A stretch of 64,000 bases of DNA from JAWKWH01 sp965204295 (GTDB lineage Bacteria; Pseudomonadota; Alphaproteobacteria; Rhizobiales; Rhizobiaceae): assembly GCA_965204295.1 (NCBI GenBank), contig OZ241973.1:1054001-1118000 (forward strand), given 5' to 3'. A program made the position numbers and the translations under genes. Shown here piece after piece: positions 7,664 to 17,028 of the stretch. The notes below the pieces were generated by a model that saw only the letters and a list, made by a program, of their open reading frames with translations, did not search any database and was not told the origin of the DNA. Positions within the stretch are counted from its first letter, which is position 1. The number at the start of each line of letters is the position of its first letter.

Positions 7664-8289
7664 TCGACCTCTCCCGGCGACCGCGCCAATCCGGCGCCGA
7701 TCATCGAATCGCGCGAGACGAGACCTGCCAGGTTTTCCTCGTCCATATCCTCCGTGCCGGCCGGTCGTTGCGGAATGACGAGGTAGCGCACTTCGGCAGT
7801 CGAATCCCAAACACGGATGTTCTTGTCTTTTTGCAAATTGACGCCGAATTCCGACAGCACCCCGCGAGGGTCGATGACGATGCGTGACCGGTACGGCGGC
7901 GATTTGTACCAAACGGGCGGAAGCCCCAGTATCGGCCAAGGGTAACATGAGCAAAGTGTGCATACGACGACATTGTGCACATCATCGGTGTTCTCGACCG
8001 CCACCATGTGCTCGCCTTGCCTGCCCGTGAAACCCATTGAGGCGATGGCGGCGGTGGCGTCTTCAAGGAGCCGGCGTCTGAATTTTGAGTCCGTCCACGC
8101 CCGGGCGACAATTTTCGCTCCGTTTCGCGGCCCGATTTTCGTCTCGTAGGTATCGATCAGGATATTGAGAGCCTCCAGTTCGATATAGCCTTTCTCGACC
8201 AATAACGATTCGAGAGTGTGGACGCGCAATTCGGTTTCGGACAATTCCGACCGTTCATGGTCGTGTGAATGGTTCGACGCCATCGTCAT
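7660..8289 (-). CDS. nthA: Nitrile hydratase alpha subunit, cobalt type
   Basis: A 209-residue alpha subunit with the metal-binding claw motif CTLCSC (Cys110, Cys113, Ser114, Cys115) followed by YPWP. Threonine after the first cysteine is the signature of cobalt-type enzymes; iron types have CSLCSC. Two of the cysteines are oxidised to sulfinic and sulfenic acids in known enzymes. The N-terminus is histidine-rich (SNHSHDHE). The start at 8289 overlaps the stop of the amidotransferase-fold gene by 4 bases. The enzyme makes amides from nitriles; the next step would need an amidase, and the nearest in this operon is the upstream PuuD-like hydrolase. A classical amidase lies at 32.7-34.2 kb. Confidence 0.93.
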   Translation of the reverse strand: MTMASNHSHDHERSELSETELRVHTLESLLVEKGYIELEALNILIDTYETKIGPRNGAKIVARAWTDSKFRRRLLEDATAAIASMGFTGRQGEHMVAVENTDDVHNVVVCTLCSCYPWPILGLPPVWYKSPPYRSRIVIDPRGVLSEFGVNLQKDKNIRVWDSTAEVRYLVIPQRPAGTEDMDEENLAGLVSRDSMIGAGLARSPGEVE

Positions 8290-9068
8290 CCGGCCGCGGT
8301 CCGCGGCGCGACCCTTCCGGCGGCATGCGCGCGAACGGCATCGCCAAACGCCTTGAGAATCAGAGCGGAAGGACGATCGCTGGCCACCCAGTATTCGGGG
8401 TGCCATTGAACCCCTACAGCGAACGCTTTGGCACCCCCGACCGAGACCGCCTCAATGATTCCGTCCGGCGCCACAGCCTCGATCTCAAGACCCGAGGCAG
8501 GTTCGCCAATCGCCTGCCGGTGCAGCGAGTTGACCTTCAATTCGCCCGAACCGAGCACGTTCGCGAGACATGAACCGTCTTTGACCATGATCGTCTGATG
8601 GATCGAAAACCGTTCGTCCTGGTTTTCGCTTACGACAGCCCTGTGATCCAGAATGCCGTCCCTCTCCTGTATCTCGGTGGCAAGGGTGCCACCGAGCGCC
8701 ACATTCAGTTCCTGGACGCCACGGCAGATGCAAAGCAGAGGCACGCCGCGTTCTATGGCCATCCCGATCATCGGAATGGATGTGGCGTCACGGCCCGGAT
8801 CGTAAGGCCCGTTGTTCTCCGTGGCCTTCTCACCGTACAAGGGGGGGTGCACGTTGGACTTGGCGCCGGTAATCATGACCCCGTCCACCACATCGAGAAC
8901 CCGTTTCAGGTTTATCCGGTCGGCGCCAAATGAAGGTACGCCCAACGGCGTGACCTCGGCGGCGGAGATTGCCGCTTCGAGATAAGGTTGCGGAACGCCG
9001 TGCCACAGATAGTTGTCGAAGTCGCGAACATCCGTGGGCACGGCGACAAGCGGCATGTCATTGCTCAT
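8286..9068 (-). CDS. PuuD-like class I glutamine-amidotransferase-fold hydrolase
   Basis: A 260-residue protein of peptidase family C26, related to gamma-glutamyl-gamma-aminobutyrate hydrolase PuuD. The nucleophile Cys115 lies in CICRGVQELNV and the His/Glu of the triad in WHPEYW (His223, Glu225). These enzymes cleave gamma-glutamyl amide bonds. It is the first gene of a four-gene operon and is joined to the nitrile hydratase alpha gene by an ATGA overlap. That suggests it acts with the hydratase, for example by removing a gamma-glutamyl group from, or hydrolysing, the amide product. That role is inference. Start ATG at 9068; the in-frame sequence before it is not conserved in character. Confidence 0.85.
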   Translation of the reverse strand: MSNDMPLVAVPTDVRDFDNYLWHGVPQPYLEAAISAAEVTPLGVPSFGADRINLKRVLDVVDGVMITGAKSNVHPPLYGEKATENNGPYDPGRDATSIPMIGMAIERGVPLLCICRGVQELNVALGGTLATEIQERDGILDHRAVVSENQDERFSIHQTIMVKDGSCLANVLGSGELKVNSLHRQAIGEPASGLEIEAVAPDGIIEAVSVGGAKAFAVGVQWHPEYWVASDRPSALILKAFGDAVRAHAAGRVAPRTAAG

Positions 9069-9343
9069 GGTCGATTTCCGGCTGAAACGGCCGGTCCCGG
9101 CTGCATTGCGCCGCAGATTACTCGATTCCGCATATGATTCCAGTCCAAACGGCAATTCGAACCGGGATCGCCGGAAGCGATATTGTGGACAAATTATTTC
9201 ACCGCTTTGGATATTTCGGGACCGTACCGCCTAGACACAGGCGTATCATAGTGTATTCATGGTGGCCACGGGCTGGCGGAAGCGTCGCTATAAGCGCGAC
9301 TTCCGTCGGCGCCGCAACGATTTCATCTACGGGAGGTTCTTTC

Positions 9344-10450
9344 ATGGATCGTCGTTCATTCATCAGGAAAGCCGGGTTGACCGGTGCAGGCGCGGCTGCC
9401 GCGACAACGCTTGCCGCACCGGCCGTTGCCCAGTCGATGCCAAAAGTGACATGGCGCCTGACGTCATCGTTTCCAAAGGCGCTCGACACAATTTATGGCG
9501 CCGCGGAAACGATGGCGAATTTCGTCAGGGATGCGACCGACGGAAATTTCGATATTCAGGTTTTCGCCGATGGCGAAATCGTTCCGGGCCTGCAGGCGGC
9601 CGACGCGGCGATTGCCGGCACTGTCGAACTGGCTCACACGGCATCCTACTACTATTGGGGCAAGGACGCGACTTATGCGCTCGGCACGGCAATTCCGTTC
9701 GGCCTCAACGCCCGGCTTCAAAACGCATGGTTCTACCATGGCGGCGGACAGGAGTTGATGTCCGAATTCTATGCAACTCAGGGTCTGGTTGGATTTCCCT
9801 GTGGCAATACAGGCGCCCAGATGGGCGGGTGGTTCCGCAAGGAGATCAACACGCTGGATGACCTGAAGGGTCTTAAAATGCGCATCGGCGGCATGGGCGG
9901 CAAGATCATTGAGAAACTCGGTGTCGTGCCGCAGCAGACCGCCGCCAGCGACATTTATGCGTCGTTGGAGAAGGGCGCCATCGACGCTACGGAGTGGGTG
10001 GGTCCCTATGACGACGAAAAGCTCGGCTTCAACAAGGTCGCCCAGTATTATTACTATCCCGGCTGGTGGGAAGGCGGACCGGTTCTGCACACATTTGTCA
10101 ACCAGGCGAAATGGGATGAACTGCCCGGGTCATATCGGGCCATCCTCGAATTCGCTTGTCGTGCAGCCAATTCCGACATGATGGCCAACTACGATTCGAA
10201 AAACCCGGCCGCGCTGAAGCGCCTGGTGCAGGGCGGAGCGCAGCTGCGGCCTTTCAGCCAGCAAATTCTTGAAGCTTCGTATGAGGCGGCCAAGTCCACC
10301 TATGCCGAAATCTCGGCCGAAAATGCGACGTTCAAGGAAATCTACGACCAACAACTTGAGTTCAAGAAAGACGCCTATCTGTGGATGCAGTTGTCGGAGT
10401 ATACATTCGATACGTTCATGATGATCCAGCAGCGCGCGGGCAAACTCTGA
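9344..10450 (+). CDS. TRAP transporter substrate-binding protein, DctP family
   Basis: A 368-residue periplasmic receptor. The N-terminus has a Tat motif (DRRSFIRKAG) and an alanine-rich signal ending VAQS. The mature chain shows the DctP-family pattern: LKMRIGGMGGKIIEKLGVVP with the conserved arginine that pairs with a carboxylate, then SLEKGAIDATEWVGPYDDEKLGF and YYYYPGWWEGG, resembling the alpha-keto-acid receptor TakP. It has a strong GGGAGG site before ATG 9344. No TRAP membrane genes (DctQ, DctM) follow, so it is an orphan receptor that must share a permease encoded elsewhere. It is divergent from the nitrile hydratase operon across a 275-base promoter region. Confidence 0.9.
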   Translation: MDRRSFIRKAGLTGAGAAAATTLAAPAVAQSMPKVTWRLTSSFPKALDTIYGAAETMANFVRDATDGNFDIQVFADGEIVPGLQAADAAIAGTVELAHTASYYYWGKDATYALGTAIPFGLNARLQNAWFYHGGGQELMSEFYATQGLVGFPCGNTGAQMGGWFRKEINTLDDLKGLKMRIGGMGGKIIEKLGVVPQQTAASDIYASLEKGAIDATEWVGPYDDEKLGFNKVAQYYYYPGWWEGGPVLHTFVNQAKWDELPGSYRAILEFACRAANSDMMANYDSKNPAALKRLVQGGAQLRPFSQQILEASYEAAKSTYAEISAENATFKEIYDQQLEFKKDAYLWMQLSEYTFDTFMMIQQRAGKL

Positions 10451-10797
10451 TTGGAGCCGCTTCACCGGTTGGAGTCATTGAGGTTTGCGAGGCAGCAACC
10501 GGGGTCGTGCTCCTGTGCTCCGAACAACTCCGGGGGGCGGAAGCCGGAATTGTCCATGACGACGCGACGCCTTTGTCTTGGGATGGGAGCCGATTGTCGC
10601 TCCCATCCGGACACGAAGGAATTCGTCGCTGACCGGGACTGTCCGGCACATGAAGTGCAGCGCCTCGCCGCTTCGCAAGGCGCAAGGCACCTGGATATCT
10701 CCGGAAACTGGTTTGCTCGGCGTGATTTGGCGGAGGGGTTGTAATGCAGGGACAATGCGGTTTGTGGGATTTCGAGGATTGACTAAGTATATTGTAG
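10451..10797. other. Non-coding stretch downstream of the TRAP receptor
   Basis: About 350 bases without a convincing gene. Open frames here on both strands have no recognisable motif and no good start site. The only structure seen is the perfect inverted repeat at 10581-10608. Confidence 0.5.
10581..10608. repeat. Perfect 10-bp inverted repeat (hairpin)
   Basis: GGATGGGAGC (10581-10590) and GCTCCCATCC (10599-10608) are exact reverse complements around an 8-base loop. There is no T-run on either side, so it is not a standard intrinsic terminator. It lies about 130 bases after the TRAP receptor stop and could stabilise or process that transcript's 3' end. Confidence 0.5.
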
Positions 10798-11127
10798 GCG
10801 CAGGGCGATGCGCTTTCGAAGCTCGCCGCAAAGGCCGATCACGCCCTGCTGTTCGGCGACATGCTGGTCAATGCCGGCACGCTGGCGGAGGACGGAACCC
10901 CGGTCCGCTTCCTGTCTCTTGAGGAGATGCCGACGAAATTCACCTGATGGCATGTGGAGCTTGAGAACCACGAGGTCATTCCGGTCAATGGCGGCGTTCC
11001 TGCGGAGAGCTTTATTGATTATGTCGGCCGGTCCGGCTTCGACAATTACGACGAGTATCTCGACCTCGCGGCGGCCGACCGTCTGATTGCGGAAATGCCG
11101 TTTGCGCGCATATCGGCGCGCCGCCTG
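10798..11127 (+). pseudogene. Remnant of a Hint-domain (hedgehog/intein-like) protein
   Basis: One reading frame encodes the C-terminal part of a Hint domain of the type at the end of many alphaproteobacterial secreted proteins: DHALLFGDMLVNAG, then WHVELENHEVIPVNGGVPAE, FIDYVGRSGFDNYDEY and EMPFAR. The frame is cut by TGA at 10945-10947 directly before the WHVELE segment and preceded by TAG at 10795-10797, with no start or N-terminal half. The parent protein (possibly a calcium-binding or adhesin-like exported protein) is therefore lost. The assignment rests on the remembered family pattern, not a search. Confidence 0.65.
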
Positions 11128-11582
11128 ATCGGCGGGGCCGGGTGCCGGCCATCGCGCGGCGGCCTCTCGTCGCCGCCCCCCGGAAAACCACCACCTGACG
11201 CAACACTCATGGCGGCGCTTGCTGGAGAGATTTCAAGCCGGGCCGGGACCTGACCGCATCGGGATGCAATCAGGCGGCAGTCCCACACAAACCCGCGCCT
11301 GCCCGGCGGCAACGACACATCCCGGCCGGCCGCGCTGCATCGCGTTCCGAACCGACCGAAGAAATCAGTCTCCGTGGACAAACGGTGACGGAACGCGAAC
11401 AGCTTGAGCCGGAGCCCATTCCTCATCCGTGCCGTCCGCACGACGACTGCCCACCGGTCATGGCGGGCGATTTCACTCCGGGGCATCGGTTTTTCCATGT
11501 CCGGCACCCGAAGAGACCGGATGAAATCTATCAACCCGGTTTTCGGTTGGGCTATAAGGGTTTAAACGGAGTCGATCGGCCA
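11128..11582. other. Region upstream of xylB, no gene recognised
   Basis: About 450 GC-rich bases. Open frames on both strands (for example a minus-strand frame over 11046-11534) show compositional bias only, with no domain or ribosome site. The right end presumably carries the xylBA promoter; a GGAG ribosome site lies at about 11567-11570. Confidence 0.4.
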
Positions 11583-13037
11583 ATGTATCTGGGAATTGAT
11601 TTGGGCACGTCGGGTGTCAAAACGCTGATCATCGACGAAGATCAGAAAATCGTCGCTTCCGCCGCCGCTGAAATTCGGGTCATGCGGCCAAATCCGGGCT
11701 GGTCCGAACAGGATGCCTCCGAATGGATATATGCGATTCAAGAAGCGCTCGCCTCGCTTGGCGGCGGGCATCGGGACGCATTGACCGCCTTGCGCGGTAT
11801 CGGTTTGTCGGGCCAGATGCATGGCGCGACGCTGCTTGCCGCCGATGGCGCCGTGCTGCGGCCATGCATGTTGTGGAACGACGCGCGCGCAAGCGCCGAG
11901 GCGGACGAAATGGATGCCGAGGGTTGCTTTCGCGATATCACCGGGAACATCGTTTTTCCCGGATTCACCGCGCCAAAGGTCGAATGGGTCCGGCGAAACG
12001 AATCCGGGATATTTGCCGAAACCGCGATGATCCTGTTGCCGAAGGATTACATACGCTACTGGCTCACTGGCGAATTCGCGTCGGATATGTCCGATAGCGC
12101 CGGCACGTCCTGGTTCGACACCGGGCGGCGTGATTGGTCCGGGAAACTGCTTGAACGTTGCGGCCTTGCGCGCGAGCAAATGCCGAGGCTCGTGGAGGGG
12201 TGTGAGACGAGCGGATTTCTGCGAACCGAAATCGCAAATCAATACGGCATGACGCCCGGCATTCCCGTCGCCGGCGGCGGAGGCGACAATACGGCCACCG
12301 CGGTCGGGATGGGGACGGTCGGCGCGGGCCAGGCCTTCGTTTCGCTCGGTACGTCCGGGGTTCTGTTCGCGGCCAACGATGCCTACCTGCCGAATCCGGA
12401 AGGCGCCGTTCACACGTTCTGTCATGCGCTTCCCGGAACCTGGCATCAAATGGGCGTCATTCTGTCCGCCGCCGACGCCTTGAACTGGTACGCCGGCATC
12501 GCGGGCGCCGAACCGGTCGAACTGACCAAAGAACTCGGCGAAAACCTCCGCCCTCCGGGCGACGCAGGTTTTCTGCCATACCTCGCGGGCGAGCGTACTC
12601 CGCACAATGACGCCGCCATTCGCGGCGCCTTTCTCGGCTTACGGCACGGTCAGGCCCGGTCCGACCTGACCCGGGCGGTGCTCGAAGGGGTGAGTTTCGC
12701 GCTCGCCGACAGCCTGGCCGCGTTGCGTCAGACCGGAACCGGGCTTGACCGCGTTATCGCGGCGGGCGGCGGTTCGCGGTCGCGCTATTGGCTGAAATTG
12801 ATCTCCACCGTGCTGGCGATACCGGTGGACGTGCCGGCCGATGGCGATTATGGTGCCGCGTTCGGCGCCGCGCGGCTGGGCTTGATCGCGGCCGAGAAGG
12901 CCGACCCGCTCCGCGTCTGCACACCGCCCGCCATATCCGAAACAATCGAGCCGGACAGGGACTTGATCCCGGCATTCGCCGAAGCCTATGAACGGTGGAA
13001 GGCGTTGTATCCGGCAATCAGGGGAGTAACCGCATGA
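11583..13037 (+). CDS. xylB: Xylulokinase
   Basis: A 484-residue FGGY-family sugar kinase. The N-terminal phosphate loop reads MYLGIDLGTSGVKTLIID; GLSGQMHGATLL and LWNDARA are xylulokinase-specific; the second domain has GGGDNTATAVG, VSLGTSGVLF and the C-terminal AAGGGSRSRYW ATP site. It phosphorylates D-xylulose to xylulose 5-phosphate in the cytoplasm. The ATG at 11583 has GGAG about 12 bases upstream; a longer in-frame extension to 11385 is not homologous in character. It is coupled to xylA, which makes its substrate, by a 4-base overlap. Confidence 0.95.
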   Translation: MYLGIDLGTSGVKTLIIDEDQKIVASAAAEIRVMRPNPGWSEQDASEWIYAIQEALASLGGGHRDALTALRGIGLSGQMHGATLLAADGAVLRPCMLWNDARASAEADEMDAEGCFRDITGNIVFPGFTAPKVEWVRRNESGIFAETAMILLPKDYIRYWLTGEFASDMSDSAGTSWFDTGRRDWSGKLLERCGLAREQMPRLVEGCETSGFLRTEIANQYGMTPGIPVAGGGGDNTATAVGMGTVGAGQAFVSLGTSGVLFAANDAYLPNPEGAVHTFCHALPGTWHQMGVILSAADALNWYAGIAGAEPVELTKELGENLRPPGDAGFLPYLAGERTPHNDAAIRGAFLGLRHGQARSDLTRAVLEGVSFALADSLAALRQTGTGLDRVIAAGGGSRSRYWLKLISTVLAIPVDVPADGDYGAAFGAARLGLIAAEKADPLRVCTPPAISETIEPDRDLIPAFAEAYERWKALYPAIRGVTA

Positions 13038-14356
13038 CCACCGGCTTTTTCGGCGACATCGAGACAATTCCCTTTGAAGGAGCCGGGAGCGCGAACCCGC
13101 TGGCTTTCCGGTTTTACGATCCGGGCGAAATCGTGATGGGCAAACGACTGGAAGAGCATTTGCGCTTCGCCGTTTGCTACTGGCACAGCTTTGTCTGGCC
13201 GGGCGGCGATCCGTTCGGCGTTCAGACTTTCGAGCGTCCCTGGTCTGCGGGCCGGATGGGCAATACGATGGACGCGGCCAAACTGAAAGCGGATGTCGCC
13301 TTCGAGATGTTCTCGACTCTCGGCGCGCCATATTACTGTTTTCACGATGCCGACGTGCGTCCCGAGGGTGATTCCTTCAGCGAGAACACGCGAAACCTGA
13401 GGGAAATCGTCGATTATTTCGCCGGCAAACAAGAAGAGACGGGGATCGGCCTGCTTTGGGGAACGGCAAATCTTTTTTCCAACCGGCGCTATATGGCCGG
13501 CGCCGCGACAAATCCCGACCCGGAAGTGTTCGCCTATGCGGCGGCGACCGTAAAGACCTGCATCGACGCCACTCACCAATTGGGCGGCGCGAACTATGTG
13601 CTGTGGGGCGGGCGCGAGGGCTACGAAACGCTGCTGAACACCGATTTGAAGCAGGAAGACCGGCAATTCGGCCGGTTTTTGAACCTGGTCGTCGAATACA
13701 AACACAAGATCGGGTTTGAAGGCGCCATCCTGATCGAGCCCAAACCGCAAGAGCCGACGAAGCATCAATATGATTACGATGTCGCGACGGTTTTCGGCTT
13801 TCTTAAGCGGCACGGGCTGGAAAACGAAGTGAAGGTCAACATCGAACAAGGCCACGCCATTCTGGCCGGGCACTCGTTCGAACACGAGATCGCGCTGGCC
13901 TGCGCGCTGGGGATATTCGGTTCGATCGACATGAACCGCAACGATTATCAGTCGGGTTGGGACACCGATCAGTTTCCCAACAATGTTCCCGAAGTGGCAT
14001 TGGCCTATCATGAGATATTGAAGGGCGGCGGCTTTTCCACCGGCGGCACGAATTTCGACGCCAAATTACGCCGTCAGTCGCTTGATGCGGAAGACCTGCT
14101 GATCGCGCATATTGGCGGGATGGATACATGTGCGCGCGGCTTCAAGGCGGCGGCCGCGATGCTTGAAAGCGGCGAACTCTTTGAATTTGTTGAAAAACGC
14201 TATGCCGGCTGGAAGCAAAAGGGCGCCAGGGCGATGCTGAATGGCGAGCGCGGTCTTGAGGGAATAACCGGTTGGGTCGAAGCATGCAACATCGATCCGG
14301 CACCTGTCTCCGGCAAGCAGGAGATGCTGGAGAACATCGTCAATCGTCATGTCTGA
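13034..14356 (+). CDS. xylA: Xylose isomerase
   Basis: A 440-residue class II xylose isomerase. Visible landmarks are YYCFHDADVRPEG (catalytic His and Asp), the VLWGGREGYETLLNTD block, the metal-ligand segments LIEPKPQEPTKHQYD and GHAILAGHSFEHE, and IDMNRNDYQSGWDTDQFP. It converts D-xylose to D-xylulose with divalent metal. GGGGAG precedes the ATG, which overlaps the xylB stop. No xylose transporter or dedicated xylose regulator is adjacent; the LacI gene at 5.5 kb is the nearest sugar-type regulator. Confidence 0.96.
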   Translation: MTTGFFGDIETIPFEGAGSANPLAFRFYDPGEIVMGKRLEEHLRFAVCYWHSFVWPGGDPFGVQTFERPWSAGRMGNTMDAAKLKADVAFEMFSTLGAPYYCFHDADVRPEGDSFSENTRNLREIVDYFAGKQEETGIGLLWGTANLFSNRRYMAGAATNPDPEVFAYAAATVKTCIDATHQLGGANYVLWGGREGYETLLNTDLKQEDRQFGRFLNLVVEYKHKIGFEGAILIEPKPQEPTKHQYDYDVATVFGFLKRHGLENEVKVNIEQGHAILAGHSFEHEIALACALGIFGSIDMNRNDYQSGWDTDQFPNNVPEVALAYHEILKGGGFSTGGTNFDAKLRRQSLDAEDLLIAHIGGMDTCARGFKAAAAMLESGELFEFVEKRYAGWKQKGARAMLNGERGLEGITGWVEACNIDPAPVSGKQEMLENIVNRHV

Positions 14357-14419
14357 GGAGACCGTCTTCGCCGCGCCATGGCGTATCGTCGAATGAGGCC
14401 GCCCGGTCTTTCGATCCGC

Positions 14420-16039
14420 TCACCCGTTGTCGATCTTGATCAGGTTGGCGGCCTTTTCGCCGATCATGATGGCCGCGGCGTTCGTGTTTGACGAGATCAC
14501 CGTCGGCATGATCGAAGCGTCGGCGACACGAAAATTGTCGATGCCTTTGAACCGAAGTCGGTTGTCGACCACGGCCTCCGGGTCCGTGCCCATGCGGCAT
14601 GTCCCCGCGGCGTGATGCGAAGTTTTGGAGTGTTCGCAGATGAATGCGAAACAGTCTTCGTCCGATTTGATGTCCGGACCGGGCAATCGCTCGGCCCTGA
14701 TGAACGATTTTAACGGTTCCTGGGCCAAAATCCGCCGGGTCAGTTTCAGCCCAGCGATCGACAATTCGCGATCGCGCGGATCTTGAAGATAGTTCGGATC
14801 AATCAAAGGCGCGGCGGCGGGATCGGCGCTCCGGAGGCGGACAGCGCCTCTCGATCCCGGGCGAAGATAGCAGGAGTTCAGCGTCACGCCGCCCCGGGGC
14901 ATGGACACGACGCCGTGCTCGATCCCCGTGCCCAGATCGAGATGCATCTGGATATCAGGTGAGCGTGCGTCCGGATCCGCGTACCAGAAGCCTCCGGTTT
15001 CAAACAACGGCGAAGCCACCGGTCCTTTTCGCGCGATCAGGTACTGCAATCCCGCGATCGCCGCCCAATGCGGTCTGGCGTAGCGATCATATGTATGCGG
15101 CCCGGACACCTCACATATGCAATAAAGATCGAGGTGGTCCTGTAAATTCGCACCGACCTGCGGTTTGTCCAATACCACCGGTATTCCAATCTTCCTGAGG
15201 TGGTCCTCCGGGCCGATGCCGGAATGCTGGAGCAGGCGGGGTGAGCCAATCGCGCCGGCGCACAATATGATTTCGCGCGCAGCCTCTATCCGCGTCCCGT
15301 CGACCAGTTCAACCGCGGCGGCGCGTTCGCCCTCAACTTCTATTTTCCGGACATGGGAGCCCGTTCACACATGCAAATTCCGCCGATGGCGGTTCGGATG
15401 CAGGTAGGCCATCGCCGCCGACGATCTGCGCGCCTTGCGCTGGGTCAACTGGTAATATCCGACGCCGTCCTGCTTTTCTCCGGTCATGTCGCGGTTCAGG
15501 GGAATGCCCAGCCTTGCCGCCGCGTCAAAATAGGCTTCGCAAATCGGCAGGGGCGACGCGGGCCTGCTTACACCCAGCGGCCCGCCGGTTGCGTGAAAAC
15601 GGTCTTCGAAACTGTCGTTGTCCTCGGCCTTCTTGAAGTAGGGAAGCACGTCTTCGTAAGACCATCCCTTGCAGCCCATATGCCGCCAATCGTCATAATC
15701 CCGGGCGTTCCCCCGCGTGTATATCTGGGCATTGATCGTCGAACCGCCGCCGATGACCTTCGCCTGCGTGTATCGGAACGTCTTGTTGCGCATATGCCGT
15801 TGCGGAACGGACGACCAGCCCCAACTCCCCATGCCCTTGGTCATCTTCGCAAATCCGGCCGGCAGATGGTAATATGGGTGTCCGTCGCCGCCTCCGGCCT
15901 CCAGCGCCAAAACCTCCATGTCGGGATTTTCGGACAGGCGGGCCGCGACCACCGAACCGGCGGACCCGGCTCCGACGACGATAAAGTCATACCCGGATTT
16001 TATACCCGCTCTCCATGGGTCGATTTGTCGATACCCCAT
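14420..16039 (-). pseudogene. GMC oxidoreductase (choline dehydrogenase-like) interrupted by one TGA
   Basis: The two halves of a full-length GMC flavoenzyme lie in the same frame. The N-terminal half has the FAD-binding VVGAGSAGSVVAARLSE and the TYPICAL SSINGMV-like region replaced by KVIGGGSTINAQIYTRGN. The C-terminal half has CAGAIGSPRLLQHSGIGP and the active-site HHAAGTCRMG. They are separated only by TGA at 15365-15367, within NLHV-stop-TGSHVRKIEVEG, where family members read straight through, most simply by a CGA-to-TGA change. All other landmarks are intact, so the damage looks recent or the codon is read through. Such enzymes oxidise alcohols or choline. The start region overlaps the end of the neighbouring LysR gene by 40 bases. 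Confidence 0.85.
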
Positions 16040-16881
16040 CCCGACCGTCGCGCGATACTCGTCGCCAAATCCGGCAGCCAGGGCCAGTTCGGCAAGCGAA
16101 TATCGTTGATCAAAAGATAGACGTCACGGGCAAAGGCGGGCGCATCGCCGATCAGGAACAATGAGCCTCTTTCGACGTGCGGCGTTGCGAGCGTCTCCGG
16201 CAGGTAGACCGAACCGCCGTGATCAAGGATATGGTCAAGCGCCCATGACGCCTGACCCAGGCTATGCCGCGCCGCGCCGGCGTCAAAAAACTCGGCGGCA
16301 TGGTCGCGACCGAAATCCGGCCCCGCGTCAAAATATACGTAAAGCGGACCGGCACGCATCGGACTGCCTTCGCGGGTGGATACAAGTACGAGCTTTTCGC
16401 GGCCGATCAAATGCCCGGAAATGTTGGATTTTCGCGCCGGACCGTAGGACAAAGCCGCATCAATGACGCCGACGCCAAGCCAGTCTTCCAGGTGCGCCGC
16501 GTTTTCCTGCGATATCGCCAAGGCCGTTTTCGCATGTTCGACGCGGATGCGTCTCGAAAGCTCCCGGCCGGCCAGAAATCACAAATCCTGCTCGCAGCCC
16601 AGATTACAGACTGTTTCCATGTCTTTCGGCAACGAGGTTTCCAGCAACACCTGTTGCCACATATTCGAAATGGCTTCGGCGTAGCGCCGGAACTTCATGC
16701 CCGGCGCGGTCAACGCGACGCCCGGCTTCCGCCGATGGACCAGAGGTTGGCCCACATCATCTTCCAATGACTTCAGGCGCGCCGTTACCGTCGACTGAGT
16801 GACATTCAGCCGCCGAGACGCCCTTGCCAGACTGCCTGTCTCGACAATCGCGAGGAACGTTCTGATCAGGGCAATGTTCAT
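16000..16881 (-). pseudogene. LysR-family regulator interrupted by one TGA
   Basis: An N-terminal LysR helix-turn-helix (IALIRTFLAIVETGSLARAS, then LNVTQSTVTARLKSLEDDVG) and the effector-binding domain are in one frame, broken only by TGA at 16579-16581. The context is LGCEQDL-stop-FLAGRELSRRIR; relatives usually have tryptophan after QDL, so TGG-to-TGA is the simplest change. The rest of the effector domain, through VYLPETLATPHVERG to the end, shows no further damage. ATG at 16881. It lies just upstream of, and overlaps, the broken GMC gene, so regulator and presumed target share the same kind of lesion. Confidence 0.83.
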
Positions 16882-17028
16882 TGAACGACCCAATAATTCG
16901 ATTTTTCCGAATTTATAATGGAATTAATATCGTTTTACAAAATTATCGAAATTTGACAGGCTTTTCTTTGGTTGCCGGTCATGGAAAGAACGGAACCAAG
17001 ATGTCGAACCGGCATTCAGAGGAAAGAA

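Noticed and set aside
11046..11534. Minus-strand frame of 162 codons upstream of xylB
   Set aside because: Arginine-rich translation typical of a GC-rich shadow; no motif and no credible start.
10945..16581. UGA reassigned to tryptophan (three in-frame TGAs within 6 kb)
   Set aside because: Many intact genes here end in TGA at the expected place, often overlapping the next start, and use TGG for Trp. Reassignment would extend those proteins. Local mutation or weak readthrough is simpler.
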